From an uncultured bacterium (GTDB taxonomy: Bacteria; Bacteroidota; Bacteroidia; Bacteroidales; Bacteroidaceae): DNA of 64,000 nt. Below are positions 54,621 through 62,541 of the stretch, in pieces; the stretch's first letter is position 1; each line of letters opens with the position of its first letter. The notes under the pieces are model-generated. The model saw only the letters and a list, made by a program, of their open reading frames with translations. It was not told the DNA's origin and did not search any database. The position numbers and the translations under genes were made by a program. The stretch spans positions 85,338-149,337 of the forward strand of contig CAJMQU010000006.1 of assembly GCA_905215555.1 (NCBI GenBank). Direction: 5' to 3'.

Positions 54621-55184
54621 ATGTCAACAGAAATAAGGTATTTTGAGAACAGAGAAGATTGGCGAAGGTGGTTGACTGACAACTTTGAGACTGCCAGTGA
54701 TGTCTGGTTTGTATTTCCCTGTAAATCTTCGGGCAAAAAATGTATCACATACAATGATGCTGTTGAAGAGGCTCTCTGTTTCGAGTGGATTGACAGTACG
54801 ATAAAGTCGCTTGACAAAGAACATAAAATTCAGCATTTCACGCCTAGAAACCCTAAAAGCACATACTCACAAGCCAATAAAGAGAGGCTTAAGTGGTTAT
54901 TGGAGCATGAAATGATACACCCTAAGTTTGAGGATAAAATACGAAAGGTTTTGTCTGCTCCTTTTATTTTCCCCACTGATATAATTGATAGATTGAAAGA
55001 AGATAAGACAACGTGGAAAAACTATCAATGTTTTTCCGATACATATAAACGTATCAGAATTGCATACATTGAAGCTGCAAGGAAACGACCGGAAGAATTT
55101 GAAAAGCGGTTAAACAACTTTATCAATAAAACGAAAGACAATAGAATAATAACAGGATTTGGGGGAATTGAAAAATACTATTAA
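54621..55184 (+). CDS. YdeI/OmpD-associated family protein
   Basis: 187 residues, cytoplasmic. Family blocks 'NREDWRRWLTDNFETASDVWFVF', 'YNDAVEEALCFEWIDSTIKSLD' and 'FTPRNPKSTYSQANKER' (residues about 10-95) are clear. Such proteins are annotated as bacteriocin-protection or peroxide-related, with no proven biochemistry in Bacteroides. Convergent with the DUF5715 gene, 6 bp apart. Confidence 0.85.
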   Translation: MSTEIRYFENREDWRRWLTDNFETASDVWFVFPCKSSGKKCITYNDAVEEALCFEWIDSTIKSLDKEHKIQHFTPRNPKSTYSQANKERLKWLLEHEMIHPKFEDKIRKVLSAPFIFPTDIIDRLKEDKTTWKNYQCFSDTYKRIRIAYIEAARKRPEEFEKRLNNFINKTKDNRIITGFGGIEKYY

Positions 55185-55190
55185 TCCTAC

Positions 55191-55874
55191 TCATTTCCCT
55201 CTCGTTGTGATGTGGAAGCATCCTTGTTTCAACTCGTATTTAATGTAGCATTTATCAGCTTTCCGCAGGTCGCGCAGCACTTCCGAGAGAACCAGTTTCA
55301 GAGTATCCGCACTGACATCTTGCAAGGGGCGTCCATCTTCATCTTCTATTTTCTGGAAGCGCTTCCAGCTTACATCGAACGTTGTTCCGTAGGAGTGTGC
55401 GGAGTTTGCAGAGGCATTTCCGTTGCGGCGGCGCAGGCGTTTTACATCATCCTGGGTGCGAAGTACGGAAGTCACGATGACTTTGTTCGGATTCAATCCC
55501 TTGGCCGCGAGCGAATCGAGGAAATTACTGCCGATGGTATCAAGTAATTGTGCTGCACCCGGAATCAGATAAGGAATGGAGTGTGTGAGAGAATCCACCT
55601 TGTATAAATCATTTGTTTTTATATGATGCAGCTTCTCTTTCATCCCTTCTGCATCTTTACGCGAAGTGATGGGAGAAACGCCTATGGCTTGTGCGATATT
55701 CAGGTGCTTCTCATTCAAGTCGCCGAAAGTCCTTCTGTAACTGATTACCCCTTTAATGTTTCGCGGCTCGTTTAGTTTGAGGGACATATCTTTCTTTTTG
55801 CATCCGGCAAGGGAAGTGCTGGTGATGATTATTGCTAAAAATAAGAGTGGAAGTTTATTGTATACCTGTTGCAT
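55191..55874 (-). CDS. DUF5715 lipoprotein, M15-peptidase-like
   Basis: 227 residues starting at the ATG at 55874; 25 more codons are open upstream but would place the signal segment internally. Lipid Cys25 (SLAGC). The C-terminal half has the M15/VanY metal pattern SxHxxGxxxD (His160, Asp167 in AHSYGTTFDVS) and a final His221 (CFHITT). The catalytic acid that normally stands two or three residues before that histidine is not seen; the nearest Glu is 214, seven residues away. It could be an unusual peptidase or an inactive binder of peptidoglycan. Confidence 0.78.
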   Translation of the reverse strand: MQQVYNKLPLLFLAIIITSTSLAGCKKKDMSLKLNEPRNIKGVISYRRTFGDLNEKHLNIAQAIGVSPITSRKDAEGMKEKLHHIKTNDLYKVDSLTHSIPYLIPGAAQLLDTIGSNFLDSLAAKGLNPNKVIVTSVLRTQDDVKRLRRRNGNASANSAHSYGTTFDVSWKRFQKIEDEDGRPLQDVSADTLKLVLSEVLRDLRKADKCYIKYELKQGCFHITTRGK

Positions 55875-55902
55875 ATTGCTTGAAAATGTTTTTATGTGGG
55901 TA

Positions 55903-55910
55903 CAAAAGTA
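55903..55910 (-). promoter_or_regulatory. -7 box upstream of the DUF5715 gene
   Basis: TACTTTTG on the minus strand, 28 bp before the chosen start. This placement supports the downstream ATG, because the longer ORF would begin on the wrong side of the box. Confidence 0.55.
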
Positions 55911-56023
55911 TGAAAAAGAACGGAGAGTTCTTCTCTGTCTGCTCGTCATTTTTCCGGTTTATGCTATCTTTGTCTAAAAGCGAAGATAGGTTGCACCTCA
56001 ACATTAAAAATCGCTAAGCTTAT

Positions 56024-56054
56024 TTTGTACTGCTTTCGGTTTGCACTATCTTTG
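56024..56054 (+). promoter_or_regulatory. Promoter of truA
   Basis: TTTG (56024-56027), 19 nt, TATCTTTG (56047-56054): an exact match to the Bacteroides consensus. Start of transcription would be about 12-15 nt before the truA ATG. Confidence 0.8.
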
Positions 56055-56073
56055 CAGCTGAAAACGAAAGAGT

Positions 56074-56829
56074 ATGCAACGGTATTTTATCTATTTAGCT
56101 TACGACGGAACCGCCTACCACGGCTGGCAGATACAACCCAACGGAGACAGCGTACAAGAGTGCCTGATGCGTGCACTTGCCACGTTGATGCGTCGTGAAG
56201 TGGAAGTTGTTGGTGCCGGGCGTACCGATGCCGGTGTACATGCTTCTTTGATGATTGCCCATTTTGATAGCGATGAAGCTCTTGATACGGCTTTTTTTAC
56301 CGATAAACTGAACCGCCTTTTGCCGCCCGACATTTCCGTTTATCGTCTTCGTGCGGTGAAGCCCGATGCTCATGCCCGTTTTGATGCGACAGCCCGTATG
56401 TATAAATACTACGTGACTACTGCCAAGTCTCCCTTCAACCGCCAATATCGTTGCCGTCTTTTTCAGGCACCGGACTTCGAGCGGATGAACGAAGCCGCCC
56501 GTATTTTGTTTGATTATACAGACTTCACCAGCTTCAGCAAGTTACATACGGATGTAAAAACAAACAATTGCCGCATCATGCATGCTGCCTGGACACAGGT
56601 AGATGATGTAACCTGGGTGTTCACCATTCAGGCCGACCGTTTCCTGCGCAATATGGTTCGTGCAGTAGTAGGAACTTTGCTTGAAGTAGGCCGTGGTAAG
56701 CTCACTATTGATGGTTTCCGCCGTGTCATCGAACAGAAAGACCGTTGCAAAGCCGGTACATCCGTCCCCGGCAATGCCCTGTTTCTAGTAGATGTCACTT
56801 ATCCGGAAGAACTGTTTATCACCAGTTAA
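56074..56829 (+). CDS. truA: tRNA pseudouridine synthase A
   Basis: Makes pseudouridine at positions 38-40 of the tRNA anticodon arm. 251 residues; catalytic Asp52 in GAGRTDAGVHA, plus 'DFTSFSKLHTDVKTNNC' and 'FLRNMVRAVVGTLLEVGRGK' blocks. It has its own promoter and leads a same-strand group with the EamA, free-Met-sulfoxide reductase and DUF3256 genes. Confidence 0.96.
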   Translation: MQRYFIYLAYDGTAYHGWQIQPNGDSVQECLMRALATLMRREVEVVGAGRTDAGVHASLMIAHFDSDEALDTAFFTDKLNRLLPPDISVYRLRAVKPDAHARFDATARMYKYYVTTAKSPFNRQYRCRLFQAPDFERMNEAARILFDYTDFTSFSKLHTDVKTNNCRIMHAAWTQVDDVTWVFTIQADRFLRNMVRAVVGTLLEVGRGKLTIDGFRRVIEQKDRCKAGTSVPGNALFLVDVTYPEELFITS

Positions 56830-56850
56830 AGACTCCGGTGCATTAACTGG
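56822..56850 (+). repeat. 8-bp inverted repeat at the end of truA
   Basis: CCAGTTAA (56822-56829, includes the stop codon) and TTAACTGG (56843-56850), loop 13 nt. No T-run directly after; a weak terminator at best. Confidence 0.4.
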
Positions 56851-56902
56851 AATCGTCTTATTATCCCCAAGTCCTTTTTAAATTTTCAATATTTTTATTT
56901 AT

Positions 56903-57799
56903 ATGTGGTTATTACTTGCCTTTCTCTCAGCTACTTTGCTTGGATTTTATGATGCTTTCAAGAAGAAATCCTTACGTGACAATGCCGTGCTTCCTGTTTT
57001 GTTTCTGAACACGATGTTTTCCAGTCTGATATTTCTTCCTTTCATACTTATTTCCGCTTTTACCCCTGCACTGAGCGGAACGATGCTTGATGTGCCCGTT
57101 GTAGGTTGGGAAGTTCATAAGTTTATAGTTATCAAGTCCTTTATCGTTCTTTCTTCCTGGATATTCGGCTATTTCGGCATGAAGCATTTGCCGCTGACCA
57201 TTGTAGGGCCGATTAATGCTACCCGTCCTGTAATGGTGCTGGTGGGTGCTATGTTGATATTCGGAGAACGATTGAATCTGTACCAGTGGATTGGGGTCAT
57301 GCTTGCTGTGCTTTCTTTCTTTATGTTGAGCCGTTCCGGCAAGAAAGAGGGTATCGATTTCAAGCATAACAAATGGATACTCTTCATTGTGCTTGCCGCC
57401 ATCACCGGTGCCATCAGCGGACTGTATGACAAATATCTGATGAAGCAATTCAACCCTATGGTTGTGCAGTCGTGGTACAATGTCTATCAGGTGTTTATCA
57501 TGTGCCCCATCATTCTTTTGCTATGGTATCCCAAGCGCAAAGAAAGCACGCCTTTCCGTTGGGACTGGACTATTATCTTAATATCCGTTTTCCTTAGCGC
57601 CGCCGACTTTGCCTATTTCTATGCCCTGAGTTATGAAGACTCCATGATTTCCATAGTCTCAATGGTTCGCCGTGGCAGTGTAGTGGTATCCTTCCTTTTC
57701 GGAGCGCTCTTCTTCCGTGAAAAGAATTTAAAAAGTAAGGCTGTCGACCTCATTTTGGTATTGATTGGAATGTTCTTCTTATATTTGGGAAGTAAATAA
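56903..57799 (+). CDS. EamA/DMT-superfamily transporter
   Basis: 298 residues with ten predicted membrane segments in two EamA repeats (about 1-140 and 150-298). The 'GPINATRPVMVLVGAMLIFGERL' block and the 'SMVRRGSVVVSFLFGALFFREK' block are the paired repeat ends. Likely exports a small metabolite; the substrate cannot be inferred. Follows truA by 73 bp and precedes the sulfoxide reductase by 17 bp. Confidence 0.9.
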   Translation: MWLLLAFLSATLLGFYDAFKKKSLRDNAVLPVLFLNTMFSSLIFLPFILISAFTPALSGTMLDVPVVGWEVHKFIVIKSFIVLSSWIFGYFGMKHLPLTIVGPINATRPVMVLVGAMLIFGERLNLYQWIGVMLAVLSFFMLSRSGKKEGIDFKHNKWILFIVLAAITGAISGLYDKYLMKQFNPMVVQSWYNVYQVFIMCPIILLLWYPKRKESTPFRWDWTIILISVFLSAADFAYFYALSYEDSMISIVSMVRRGSVVVSFLFGALFFREKNLKSKAVDLILVLIGMFFLYLGSK

Positions 57800-57816
57800 A
57801 TCTCAGGACAAAAATT

Positions 57817-58287
57817 ATGGCAGAAGATTTATGTATCAGCAATGGCAGCAAGACTGAAAAGTATCAAACTTTGCTTCCTCAGATAAAGAGCTTGGTTGAG
57901 GGTGAGGATGACCTCATTGCCAATCTGGCAAATGTTTCGGCTGCGCTGAAAGAGACGTTCGGATTCTTTTGGACAGGTTTCTATCTGGTGAAAGGAGAAG
58001 AACTGGTGCTTGGCCCTTTTCAGGGACCGGTAGCTTGCACACGCATCAAGAAAGGACGGGGTGTTTGCGGCACGGCATGGACTAAGGCGGAAACACTTGT
58101 TGTGTCCGATGTCGATGCATTTCCCGGACATATAGCGTGCAGTTCCTTGTCCCGTTCGGAGATAGTGGTTCCGCTGGTTCGTGGAAACGGAGAGGTGTGG
58201 GGTGTGCTTGATATAGACAGTGAGAATTTGAATACCTTTGACGCAACAGATGCACGCTTTCTTGAAGAAATGTGCTCTTGGCTTTGA
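57817..58287 (+). CDS. Free methionine-(R)-sulfoxide reductase (GAF domain)
   Basis: 156 residues, one GAF domain. The three cysteines Cys74, Cys84 and Cys108 have the same 10- and 24-residue spacing as the catalytic set of the E. coli enzyme (84/94/118). 'FFWTGFYLV', 'GPFQGPVACTRI' and 'VWGVLDIDSEN' are family blocks. Reduces free Met-R-O using thioredoxin-type donors. Confidence 0.93.
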   Translation: MAEDLCISNGSKTEKYQTLLPQIKSLVEGEDDLIANLANVSAALKETFGFFWTGFYLVKGEELVLGPFQGPVACTRIKKGRGVCGTAWTKAETLVVSDVDAFPGHIACSSLSRSEIVVPLVRGNGEVWGVLDIDSENLNTFDATDARFLEEMCSWL

Positions 58288-58339
58288 TGCGTGAAGTTGA
58301 AATGACAGAATATAGAATTTGAAATAACAGAAAAATAAT

Positions 58340-58993
58340 ATGATGAAGAAATTGACAATGTTCCTATGTTTGGCTTGTGCCTGGATGTGCTCTTTGCAAG
58401 CTCAGGAAGCTAAAACTTATTTCAAAAATATGCCCGATAGCCTCAGTCCGTTACTCACTTCTGTGAATCGTGCCGATTGTATCGACTTCCTGGAAAGTAA
58501 AATGAAAGCGGAAGTAACCAACCGTTTTGGGGGTAAATCGGAAATGACGGAACTTTCTCCCGATTATATCAACGTACAGATGACACCCCAGAGTTCCTGG
58601 CAGATGAAGCTGCTGGCAATGAATGACACCACGAAGCTGATTTGTGTTGTAGCTACAGCTTGCGCCCCTGCATGCGACAGTGATGTGCATTTCTATACAA
58701 CGAACTGGAAAGAACTGCCAGCTTCTTCTTATCTGACGCTTCCGGCAATGAAGGACTTCCTTTCACTGCCGGATACTTTACTGGATTATGAGGTGAGGGA
58801 TGCCGGTGAACAAGCAGATATGTTGCTGATGAAAGCTGATCTTTCCGCAAAGGATAATACATTGACTTTCACATTCACTACACCGGATTATATGGATAAA
58901 AAAACAGCAGAGAAACTGAAACCGTATCTCCGCCGTCCTGTTGTTTATGTTTGGAGAGGAAACAGTTACGGGCTACATGCAAGTGACAAGTAG
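58340..58993 (+). CDS. DUF3256 family exported protein
   Basis: 217 residues; signal peptide 1-21 (MMKKLTMFLCLACAWMCSLQAQ). The remaining sequence matches the Bacteroidetes DUF3256 pattern: 'YFKNMPDSLSPLLTSVNRADCIDFLES' near the start and a strand-rich middle. Function unknown. Ends 7 bp before the convergent YitT gene. Confidence 0.8.
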   Translation: MMKKLTMFLCLACAWMCSLQAQEAKTYFKNMPDSLSPLLTSVNRADCIDFLESKMKAEVTNRFGGKSEMTELSPDYINVQMTPQSSWQMKLLAMNDTTKLICVVATACAPACDSDVHFYTTNWKELPASSYLTLPAMKDFLSLPDTLLDYEVRDAGEQADMLLMKADLSAKDNTLTFTFTTPDYMDKKTAEKLKPYLRRPVVYVWRGNSYGLHASDK

Positions 58994-59000
58994 TTCATAA

Positions 59001-59891
59001 CTATTTCACTTTTATCCTGTCAAAGCCTTCTCCGTATACCCCGATAACCGCGCTCTGCGAGACAAAGGCATTCGGGTCTATGTCCTTTATCAATCGGAAG
59101 ATGATGGTCGATTCCCGTTTCTTGGCAAGCACGAACAGCATTTTCTGTTCCTTGCCGCTATAGAATCCTGAAGCGTTGATAACAGTAGCCCCCCGGTGCG
59201 GATATATATTGATGTGCCGGGCTATTTCTTCATATTTCTCACTTATTATGAAGAACTGGACTGATTGTCGGGCACTGTTCACCACCTGGTCGAGCACAAA
59301 ACTACAAATGTAGAGGGTTACATAGCCATAAACCACCTTCTCCCAATCTCTCAATGCAAAGTAGCTGGAAGAGATGATAATCAGGTCACAGACCAACATT
59401 ACCCGTCCCAGTGTGATGTCACGGTATTTGTTGATGATGGCGGCTATGATATCCGTTCCGCCCGTGCTTCCATTAGAAGAAAAAGCGATGCCGATACCAC
59501 CTCCACAGAGGGATGCACCGATGACGCATGCCATGAAAGGCTGGTCGTGCAGCAACACCACTCCTTCTGCCAGTTTCTGTATTACGGACAGGAAGAATGT
59601 CAGTGTAAACACGGCAAACACGGTTTTGATACTGAACTTCCATCCTAAAATGCGGATAGAGAGCAACAACAGGACTAAGTTGATGCTGAAATACGTATAT
59701 TGCACAGGGAAGCCTGTGGCAAAATAAACAATAGAGGCAATGCCTGGTACTCCTCCCGTGGTTATATCATTGGGCAACAGGAATACTGTCCAGCCGATAC
59801 CATAAAGAATCAATCCCAGGGCAATCATTACATAATCTCTCGTTTCCCGGAGAAGGCTTTGCTTTGACGGGACATTTACAATCTTCTTCAT
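59001..59891 (-). CDS. YitT-family membrane protein
   Basis: 296 residues: a five- to six-helix membrane part (about 15-205, with 'GGVPGIASIVYFATG' and 'SSNGSTGGTDIIAAIINKY') followed by a cytoplasmic DUF2179 domain (about 225-290, 'GATVINASGFYSGKEQKML'). Function is not established. A TATCTTTG box (59972-59979, minus) lies about 80 bp upstream. Confidence 0.9.
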   Translation of the reverse strand: MKKIVNVPSKQSLLRETRDYVMIALGLILYGIGWTVFLLPNDITTGGVPGIASIVYFATGFPVQYTYFSINLVLLLLSIRILGWKFSIKTVFAVFTLTFFLSVIQKLAEGVVLLHDQPFMACVIGASLCGGGIGIAFSSNGSTGGTDIIAAIINKYRDITLGRVMLVCDLIIISSSYFALRDWEKVVYGYVTLYICSFVLDQVVNSARQSVQFFIISEKYEEIARHINIYPHRGATVINASGFYSGKEQKMLFVLAKKRESTIIFRLIKDIDPNAFVSQSAVIGVYGEGFDRIKVK

Positions 59892-60039
59892 CTGACTTTA
59901 TACGCAAGTATGGGTTATAACTAATTTGACAAGCTTTCTTATGATAAATGTGTTTCAGCCGTAAATCGGCGCAAAGATAAATCTAATTTTTCGAATACTT
60001 GTTCAAAAGGGTATGCTTCGTGAGGGGTGAACCTGAAAT

Positions 60040-61152
60040 TTATTTGTTGATGAGATACACCACCTCATGCGCTTCCGTCAACTGTGGAATTTCCAGTTTG
60101 CCGAGCATTACATCCAGTACAGGTTCGGGAACCATGAATTTCCGTTCACGGTTTTGCTTGCGCCACACTTCATAGGGCTTCTCGATATAGATAATCTTCA
60201 CCCTGGCTCCATAGATAATGAATAAATCAACCAGTTGGGAGCGTATTTGTTGTGTGATGTTAGTCGCATTCCATACGAAGTTCTGCCCTTTACGCAGGTA
60301 ATTGCGTGCCTCTTCTTTAGCTTCCTGAACAACTTTGCCATTGGCGGACTTATCCATCGGGCTGACTTTGTATTTCCGCCGGATAGCATCGAGGCTGATG
60401 ACTGGAATATCCTGTGACAAGGTGCTGAGATAATAATCTTTCCCCATCCCTGGAAGACCGGAGAGCAGAGTTACCTCACATTTGAAATCGTCATGCGGGA
60501 CGTATTTTATATAACTGTTTTCTGTCCGGAAGTAATGGAAACGGGCATGGCTGGTTGCGAAATCGCATGTTTTGCCCCAGCAATCTTGTTCACGGCAAAG
60601 CATTTCAAAGAGTTCGGCTGCTTCCATCAGGTTTGCCTTATCTCTACAGATGCGTCCCTGGATATCCGACACAGAAAGCACTTTCAGCATACGTGTATTC
60701 ACTTTGAGGGACACTTCGCATACTTTTTTTACAGGATTTTCCCGTTCCATGATCCAAACCGGCAAACCGTGATAGCGCACTAGGGCAGCTATCGTTTCAC
60801 GAATATGGAATGGGGTAGGGATATCCCTGTAAAGTATGGTGCGTGCTGTATATTCACCACGTTTGGCATGGCCTTTGGAGGTGATTTGTCCTTCCCCTTC
60901 ATCCATGGATGTGGAGCGTTTTTCTACATCGTGCATCAGTGCGGCAGTCCATAAGATTTCCTGTTCAGGTATGGATAAAGCCTGATAATCCGGTTGTTGC
61001 TGTAAAGCTTCCAATACCATGCGGGTATGTATGGCTACGTCACCTTCTTCATGGTGTAAGCGATGTTGCGCTACACTGTTCATATCTTGCACCCACTGGA
61101 ACTGTTGTTCCAGTGAGGGCCAATCTTTATTATCTGTCAGTTTCCAATTCAT
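60040..61152 (-). CDS. HD-Pnk: HD phosphoesterase fused to polynucleotide 5'-kinase
   Basis: 370 residues with two domains. HD phosphohydrolase (about 15-200): His42, HD pair His74-Asp75, further His and Asp in the core. P-loop kinase of the polynucleotide-kinase kind (about 225-370): GLPGMGKD at 232-239 (Asp in place of Ser/Thr after GK), NATN 295-298, and a lid with Arg331, Arg335 and Arg337. The architecture is the same as Runella HD-Pnk, which heals 3'-phosphate or cyclic-phosphate and 5'-OH RNA ends. Starts one nucleotide after the stop of the RNA ligase gene, so the two are coupled. Predicted to prepare broken RNA for the ligase. Confidence 0.85.
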   Translation of the reverse strand: MNWKLTDNKDWPSLEQQFQWVQDMNSVAQHRLHHEEGDVAIHTRMVLEALQQQPDYQALSIPEQEILWTAALMHDVEKRSTSMDEGEGQITSKGHAKRGEYTARTILYRDIPTPFHIRETIAALVRYHGLPVWIMERENPVKKVCEVSLKVNTRMLKVLSVSDIQGRICRDKANLMEAAELFEMLCREQDCWGKTCDFATSHARFHYFRTENSYIKYVPHDDFKCEVTLLSGLPGMGKDYYLSTLSQDIPVISLDAIRRKYKVSPMDKSANGKVVQEAKEEARNYLRKGQNFVWNATNITQQIRSQLVDLFIIYGARVKIIYIEKPYEVWRKQNRERKFMVPEPVLDVMLGKLEIPQLTEAHEVVYLINK

Positions 61153-61153
61153 T

Positions 61154-61855
61154 TTATTCCTTCTTCTTTGATTCCCAGATAAGCCGGGCGCGTTTCCAGT
61201 TACGCGTCCAGTGCTTATCGGTCTTTACGTGCCCTTTGCGTACATACTTGAATACGTTACGGGCAAATTCACTAACGGGATATTCACCTATATTACGGGT
61301 GACAATACCTTCGCGGGTACAATCCATTCCGGTTTGCGGGTCGCGTGAACCGAATACGCTCGGTTCTTGTGCCAGACTGATGACCTGTTGTTGAAGTGAT
61401 GCCTGTGTCAATTCTTTCACAGGCTCTATTCTTAACTCAGGCACTATCGGCAAATCGAACAAAGCGGCATAGAATTTCACTTCTTCCCATGACAGCCACT
61501 TATCCAGATAGCGCACAGCAAATACATAGAAATGTGTTTCCAGCTTGTGATACTCTATTGAATGTATGGCATACAGGTTCTCGCCGAATATCTCGATGTC
61601 TCCCAAATCATTTTTCATCAGTTCCCAACGCTCGCGCAGTTCCCTGGTCCACGGTGAGGTGGTGGGGGCTGCATGCGAGCGGGCAAATACACCATAACGG
61701 TTCAGACAATTATTTTCTCCGTCCAGTTTTTCGGTGTGTATCAAGGTTTCTATCTGTTGGATGTCTTCCCAATGCGTATGATTGATGCGGTCGTCGCTGG
61801 TCGTTCCGGGAGAAAACGGATAGTGATAAGTGCGGCCATATTTTTCTGATAACAT
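61154..61855 (-). CDS. ATP-dependent RNA ligase
   Basis: 233 residues from the ATG at 61855, chosen because AAAGGAG lies just before it and because it puts the nucleotidyl-accepting Lys43 (EKLDGEN, motif I) near the N-terminus as in Rnl2-like ligases. The frame is open to 61987 (44 more codons, basic, no clear domain). Further motifs: IEIFGENLYA (III), EGIVTRN (IV), KYVRKGHVK (V). Seals 3'-OH/5'-phosphate ends such as those produced by the adjacent HD-Pnk. No RtcB or tRNA-specific partner is nearby. Confidence 0.85.
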   Translation of the reverse strand: MLSEKYGRTYHYPFSPGTTSDDRINHTHWEDIQQIETLIHTEKLDGENNCLNRYGVFARSHAAPTTSPWTRELRERWELMKNDLGDIEIFGENLYAIHSIEYHKLETHFYVFAVRYLDKWLSWEEVKFYAALFDLPIVPELRIEPVKELTQASLQQQVISLAQEPSVFGSRDPQTGMDCTREGIVTRNIGEYPVSEFARNVFKYVRKGHVKTDKHWTRNWKRARLIWESKKKE

Positions 61856-62136
61856 AAGTTGCTCCTTTCTTATTTTTTGTTCATTCTTACGATGCAGGGT
61901 GTAAATCTGTCTTGCACCTCTATTAATGATTCCTGGGTTTGCATCACCCGTTCGGTGCTTGCTTAAATCTTTTAATCGTATTCCCATATTGTTTTCTTAA
62001 ATGTATGCATATAGCATTGGCTGTCCGCCAAACGACGGATAGATGCAATATGCGTATATTCAATGCTTGGGGATAATAGATATAACTGTATCCGTCCACT
62101 GCATTGAAGTGAATAATAAAATTATAAATGCGATTT

Positions 62137-62227
62137 AGGACTAATCAAGGAAATTGCAAAGCCCCATCATTCTGATGAGTCAACTTAGTCCTGGCTGAGA
62201 TATTATAGTTCCAACATAAATTAGTCC
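62137..62227 (-). promoter_or_regulatory. Candidate RNA switch with two mutually exclusive helices
   Basis: One segment (GGACTAA core, plus-strand 62137-62145) is complementary to two others, 62185-62192 and 62220-62227, 8 bp each. Only one helix can form at a time. The element lies in the presumed leader of the RNA ligase/HD-Pnk transcript. It could also be a mobile-element remnant; no transposase is present. Confidence 0.4.
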
Positions 62228-62270
62228 CTTTCATTCTGCTTAAAGGGGTGAGTATTCTATTTATCGGTGG

Positions 62271-62302
62271 CAAAAGTAATGCAACTGTTTTAATTGTGCA
62301 AG
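62271..62302 (-). promoter_or_regulatory. Promoter toward the RNA repair cassette
   Basis: On the minus strand CTTG (62299-62302), 20 nt, TACTTTTG (62271-62278): near-consensus. It points at the ligase gene. Confidence 0.6.
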
Positions 62303-62541
62303 AAAAAAGAACGTATTTTCACAAAAACAAACAATTGAATGAAGCTGAATAATGATTTAGGAGGTTCCTGAATGCACCCTTCTCAAGATAATCTATAAAA
62401 GGAAAATACTCTATTACCATACAGAAGTACTCATTCTTCTTTAAGTCAATTCTCTTGCCTATTAGTAAACAGATGGATGAAATCGCTGAAATCGAGTATT
62501 TCGTTGTATATATAGAATGCTACCATAAGTGCATTGCTTTC

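Larger units (their letters stand above)
61856..62541 (-). other. Long leader and intergenic region before the RNA repair cassette
   Basis: 686 bp without a convincing gene. Minus-strand promoter at 62271-62302 (below) implies a leader of about 410 nt to the ligase ATG at 61855. The leader includes a set of repeats: AGGACTAA (62137-62144) can pair with TTAGTCCT (62185-62192) or, as GGACTAAT (62138-62145), with ATTAGTCC (62220-62227). CATCA/TGATG (62165-62169, 62173-62177) and CCCTTT/AAAGGG hairpins are nested. A 29-codon ORF (start 62234, minus) overlaps them. 62303-62541 is AT-rich with nothing identified. Confidence 0.5.

Noticed and set aside
62161..62200. Hammerhead ribozyme hint (CTGATGAG)
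   Set aside because: The required GAAA core and closing helices are absent.
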